Shown: positions 63,095 to 64,000 of the stretch, piece by piece
How positions within the stretch are numbered: position 1 is the first letter of the stretch
How the letters are laid out: the number at the start of each line of letters is the position of its first letter
Source of the DNA: Chryseobacterium arthrosphaerae
GTDB lineage: Bacteria; Bacteroidota; Bacteroidia; Flavobacteriales; Weeksellaceae
DNA: 64,000 bases
Assembly: GCF_001684965.1 (NCBI RefSeq)
Contig: NZ_MAYG01000001.1
Coordinates: 2,542,001-2,606,000 of the forward strand
Direction of reading: 5' to 3'
Notes under the pieces: model-generated
Seen by the model: the letters and a program-made list of their open reading frames with translations, nothing else
Told to the model about the DNA's origin: nothing
Database searches by the model: none
Made by a program: the position numbers and the translations under genes

Positions 63095-63102
63095 CAAAGA
63101 TA
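63095..63102 (-). promoter_or_regulatory. -7 element of the agmatinase gene
   Basis: Minus-strand TATCTTTG, exact TAnnTTTG, about 50 bases before ATG 63044. Confidence 0.45.
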
Positions 63103-63184
63103 CAAAATAGTCCCTGAGTTATAGATGATAGATTATTTGTTATGAATTTTTAACCTTCATTCTGATGTTTAAAATTGTAAATCT

Positions 63185-63215
63185 TTTACCGTTTAAATTT
63201 TAAAAGTTATTTTTG
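63185..63215 (+). promoter_or_regulatory. promoter of the HAD phosphatase gene
   Basis: TTTA (63185-63188), 19-base spacer, TATTTTTG (63208-63215) upstream of ATG 63230. Confidence 0.5.
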
Positions 63216-63229
63216 TAAAAACTTTAAAT

Positions 63230-63889
63230 ATGTCTTTAAAAGCTGTTCTTTTCGATATGGATGGGGTAATTGTAGACACGGAACCCTTGCATAGAAAAGC
63301 TTATTTCAAAACGTTCGATGAATTGGAAATTGCAGTTTCCGAAGATCTGTATACCTCTTTTACAGGAGCTTCTACCAAAAGGGTTTGTGAAACGCTGATC
63401 AGTCAGTTTGGTCTGAATCATACCCATGAGGCCATCGCCGGCATCAAAAGATCTCATTTCAAAGATTATTTTTATAATGATGATGAATTTGATCTGATTC
63501 CCGGAGTAAGAAAGCTGATTGAGCATTATCATGAAAACGGCATCAAGCTTATACTGGCTTCTTCAGCTACGATGACCACAATCAATATGGTTTTTGAGAA
63601 ATTCGGGCTTGAGAAATATTTCAGCGGCAAGATCAGCGGAGCAGATTTAAAGGAATCCAAACCTCATCCTGAAGTGTTCTTACTGGCAGCTGAAATGGCG
63701 GGTGAACCCGGAGAAAACTGTATGGTGATTGAAGATTCCACCAATGGAATTCTCGCAGCTCACAGGGCAAAAATCTTTTGTGCCGCTTACCGGAGCCCAC
63801 ATTCGAAAAATCAGGATTACACTTTGGCGGATACTGTGATTTCCGATTATGAAGATCTCGAACTGGATAAGATTTCAAAATATTTTTAA
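63230..63889 (+). CDS. HAD family hydrolase (beta-phosphoglucomutase/phosphatase type)
   Basis: 219 residues. Motif I FDMDGVIVDTEPLHRKAYF (Asp9 and Asp11), motif II LILASSATMTT (Ser/Thr), motif III lysine and motif IV in GADLKESKPHPEVF and VIEDSTNGILAAH. The cap domain between about residues 20 and 90 is helical (C1 type). Acts on small phosphorylated sugars; the exact substrate is not known. Transcribed alone, with a clean terminator 5 bases after the stop. Confidence 0.92.
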   Translation: MSLKAVLFDMDGVIVDTEPLHRKAYFKTFDELEIAVSEDLYTSFTGASTKRVCETLISQFGLNHTHEAIAGIKRSHFKDYFYNDDEFDLIPGVRKLIEHYHENGIKLILASSATMTTINMVFEKFGLEKYFSGKISGADLKESKPHPEVFLLAAEMAGEPGENCMVIEDSTNGILAAHRAKIFCAAYRSPHSKNQDYTLADTVISDYEDLELDKISKYF

Positions 63890-63893
63890 ATAA

Positions 63894-63926
63894 AAAAGCT
63901 CTCAGAAAATCTGAGAGCTTTTATTA
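63894..63926 (+). terminator. terminator of the HAD gene
   Basis: AAAAGCTCTCAGA, AAA loop, TCTGAGAGCTTTT (63894-63922), 13-bp perfect arms followed by ATTA. Confidence 0.85.
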
Positions 63927-63928
63927 TA

Positions 63929-64000
63929 AGTTTTGGCTAAACCAATGGATTTATTTTAAACGGGGTAAAGCCCGTTCCTATTGATAGTTTCTATTGATAG
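63929..64000 (+). repeat. GGCTAAAGCC paired-hairpin repeat, copy 3 (cut by the window end)
   Basis: AGTTTTGGCTAAACCAATGG at the left, then TTTATTTTAAAC, then GGGGTAAAGCCCGTTCC and TATTGATAG. Same layout as copies 1 and 2, again just after a terminator. TCTATTGATAG occurs at the very end as well, so the element may continue past the window. Confidence 0.7.

Noticed and set aside
1..64000. tRNA or rRNA genes, insertion sequences, phage genes
   Set aside because: No tRNA T-arm (GGTTCGA-type) cloverleaf, rRNA sequence, transposase, integrase or phage structural gene was recognised in either strand.

Overview
The window looks like chromosome from a flavobacterium, most likely Chryseobacterium or a close Weeksellaceae relative. 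This is inferred from sequence alone. The evidence is AT-rich DNA, Bacteroidota-specific families (GLPGLI, T9SS C-terminal domains, OMP_b-brl_3 receptors, GH92, HYC_CC_PP, choice-of-anchor I), and many starts preceded by the Bacteroidota -7 box TAnnTTTG instead of a Shine-Dalgarno site. I saw no tRNA, rRNA, CRISPR array, integrase or transposase.

Layout. 1-2661: sdhA (5' end cut off by the window) and sdhB. 2811-7146: cyclase-family hydrolase, a GLPGLI protein preceded by an unlisted 56-residue double-glycine-leader peptide, a duplicated membrane protein and a nucleoid-associated protein, all on the minus strand. 7622-8815: two successive pairs, each a tiny single-span membrane peptide followed by a small helical protein; the two helical proteins are paralogues. 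8974-10685: AraC regulator, DoxX and cupin. 10849-13420: di-heme peroxidase and two small exported proteins. 13659-14481: ArsR/AHSA1 pair. 14586-16484: dnaK.

16666-25285 is the most distinctive region. A three-gene minus-strand operon encodes a small T9SS-tail protein, a 2159-residue SpvB/FG-GAP/RHS protein whose C-terminus looks like polymorphic toxin type 23, and an overlapping small exported protein that is a candidate immunity protein. A divergent XRE-like regulator sits beside it, with an inverted repeat over its own promoter.

25408-28361: ppk1 and ppx, overlapping by 4 bases (polyphosphate synthesis and degradation). 28412-28680: cluster of intergenic repeat elements. 28755-33299: NAD(P)-binding protein with a coupled mini membrane protein, a large T9SS-secreted choice-of-anchor I protein and a DUF3060 protein. 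33633-40192: heavy-metal-type RND efflux cluster (HYC_CC_PP, TolC, RND pump, adaptor, metal-site lipoprotein). 40372-41775: Fe-S assembly genes (NifU-like, Mrp/ApbC). 42007-44869: membrane phosphoesterase with a membrane partner. 45568-50806: outer-membrane receptor divergent from a GH92 mannosidase. 50981-52957: Fe(II)/2-oxoglutarate oxygenase coupled to a dicarboxylate/amino-acid symporter. 53180-54094: two BON-type proteins. 54188-58906: outer-membrane receptor and CocE-type hydrolase. 59068-62114: two alkylation-repair proteins (AlkB and an AraC-MGMT fusion) flanking a tail-anchored ParB-like/YwqK-like protein. 62184-63889: agmatinase and a HAD phosphatase.

Most of the window is ordinary flavobacterial chromosome. 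The accessory candidates are the double-glycine peptide/GLPGLI pair, the toxin operon, the repeated membrane-peptide modules, and a dispersed repeat built on paired GGCTAAAGCC hairpins (three copies).
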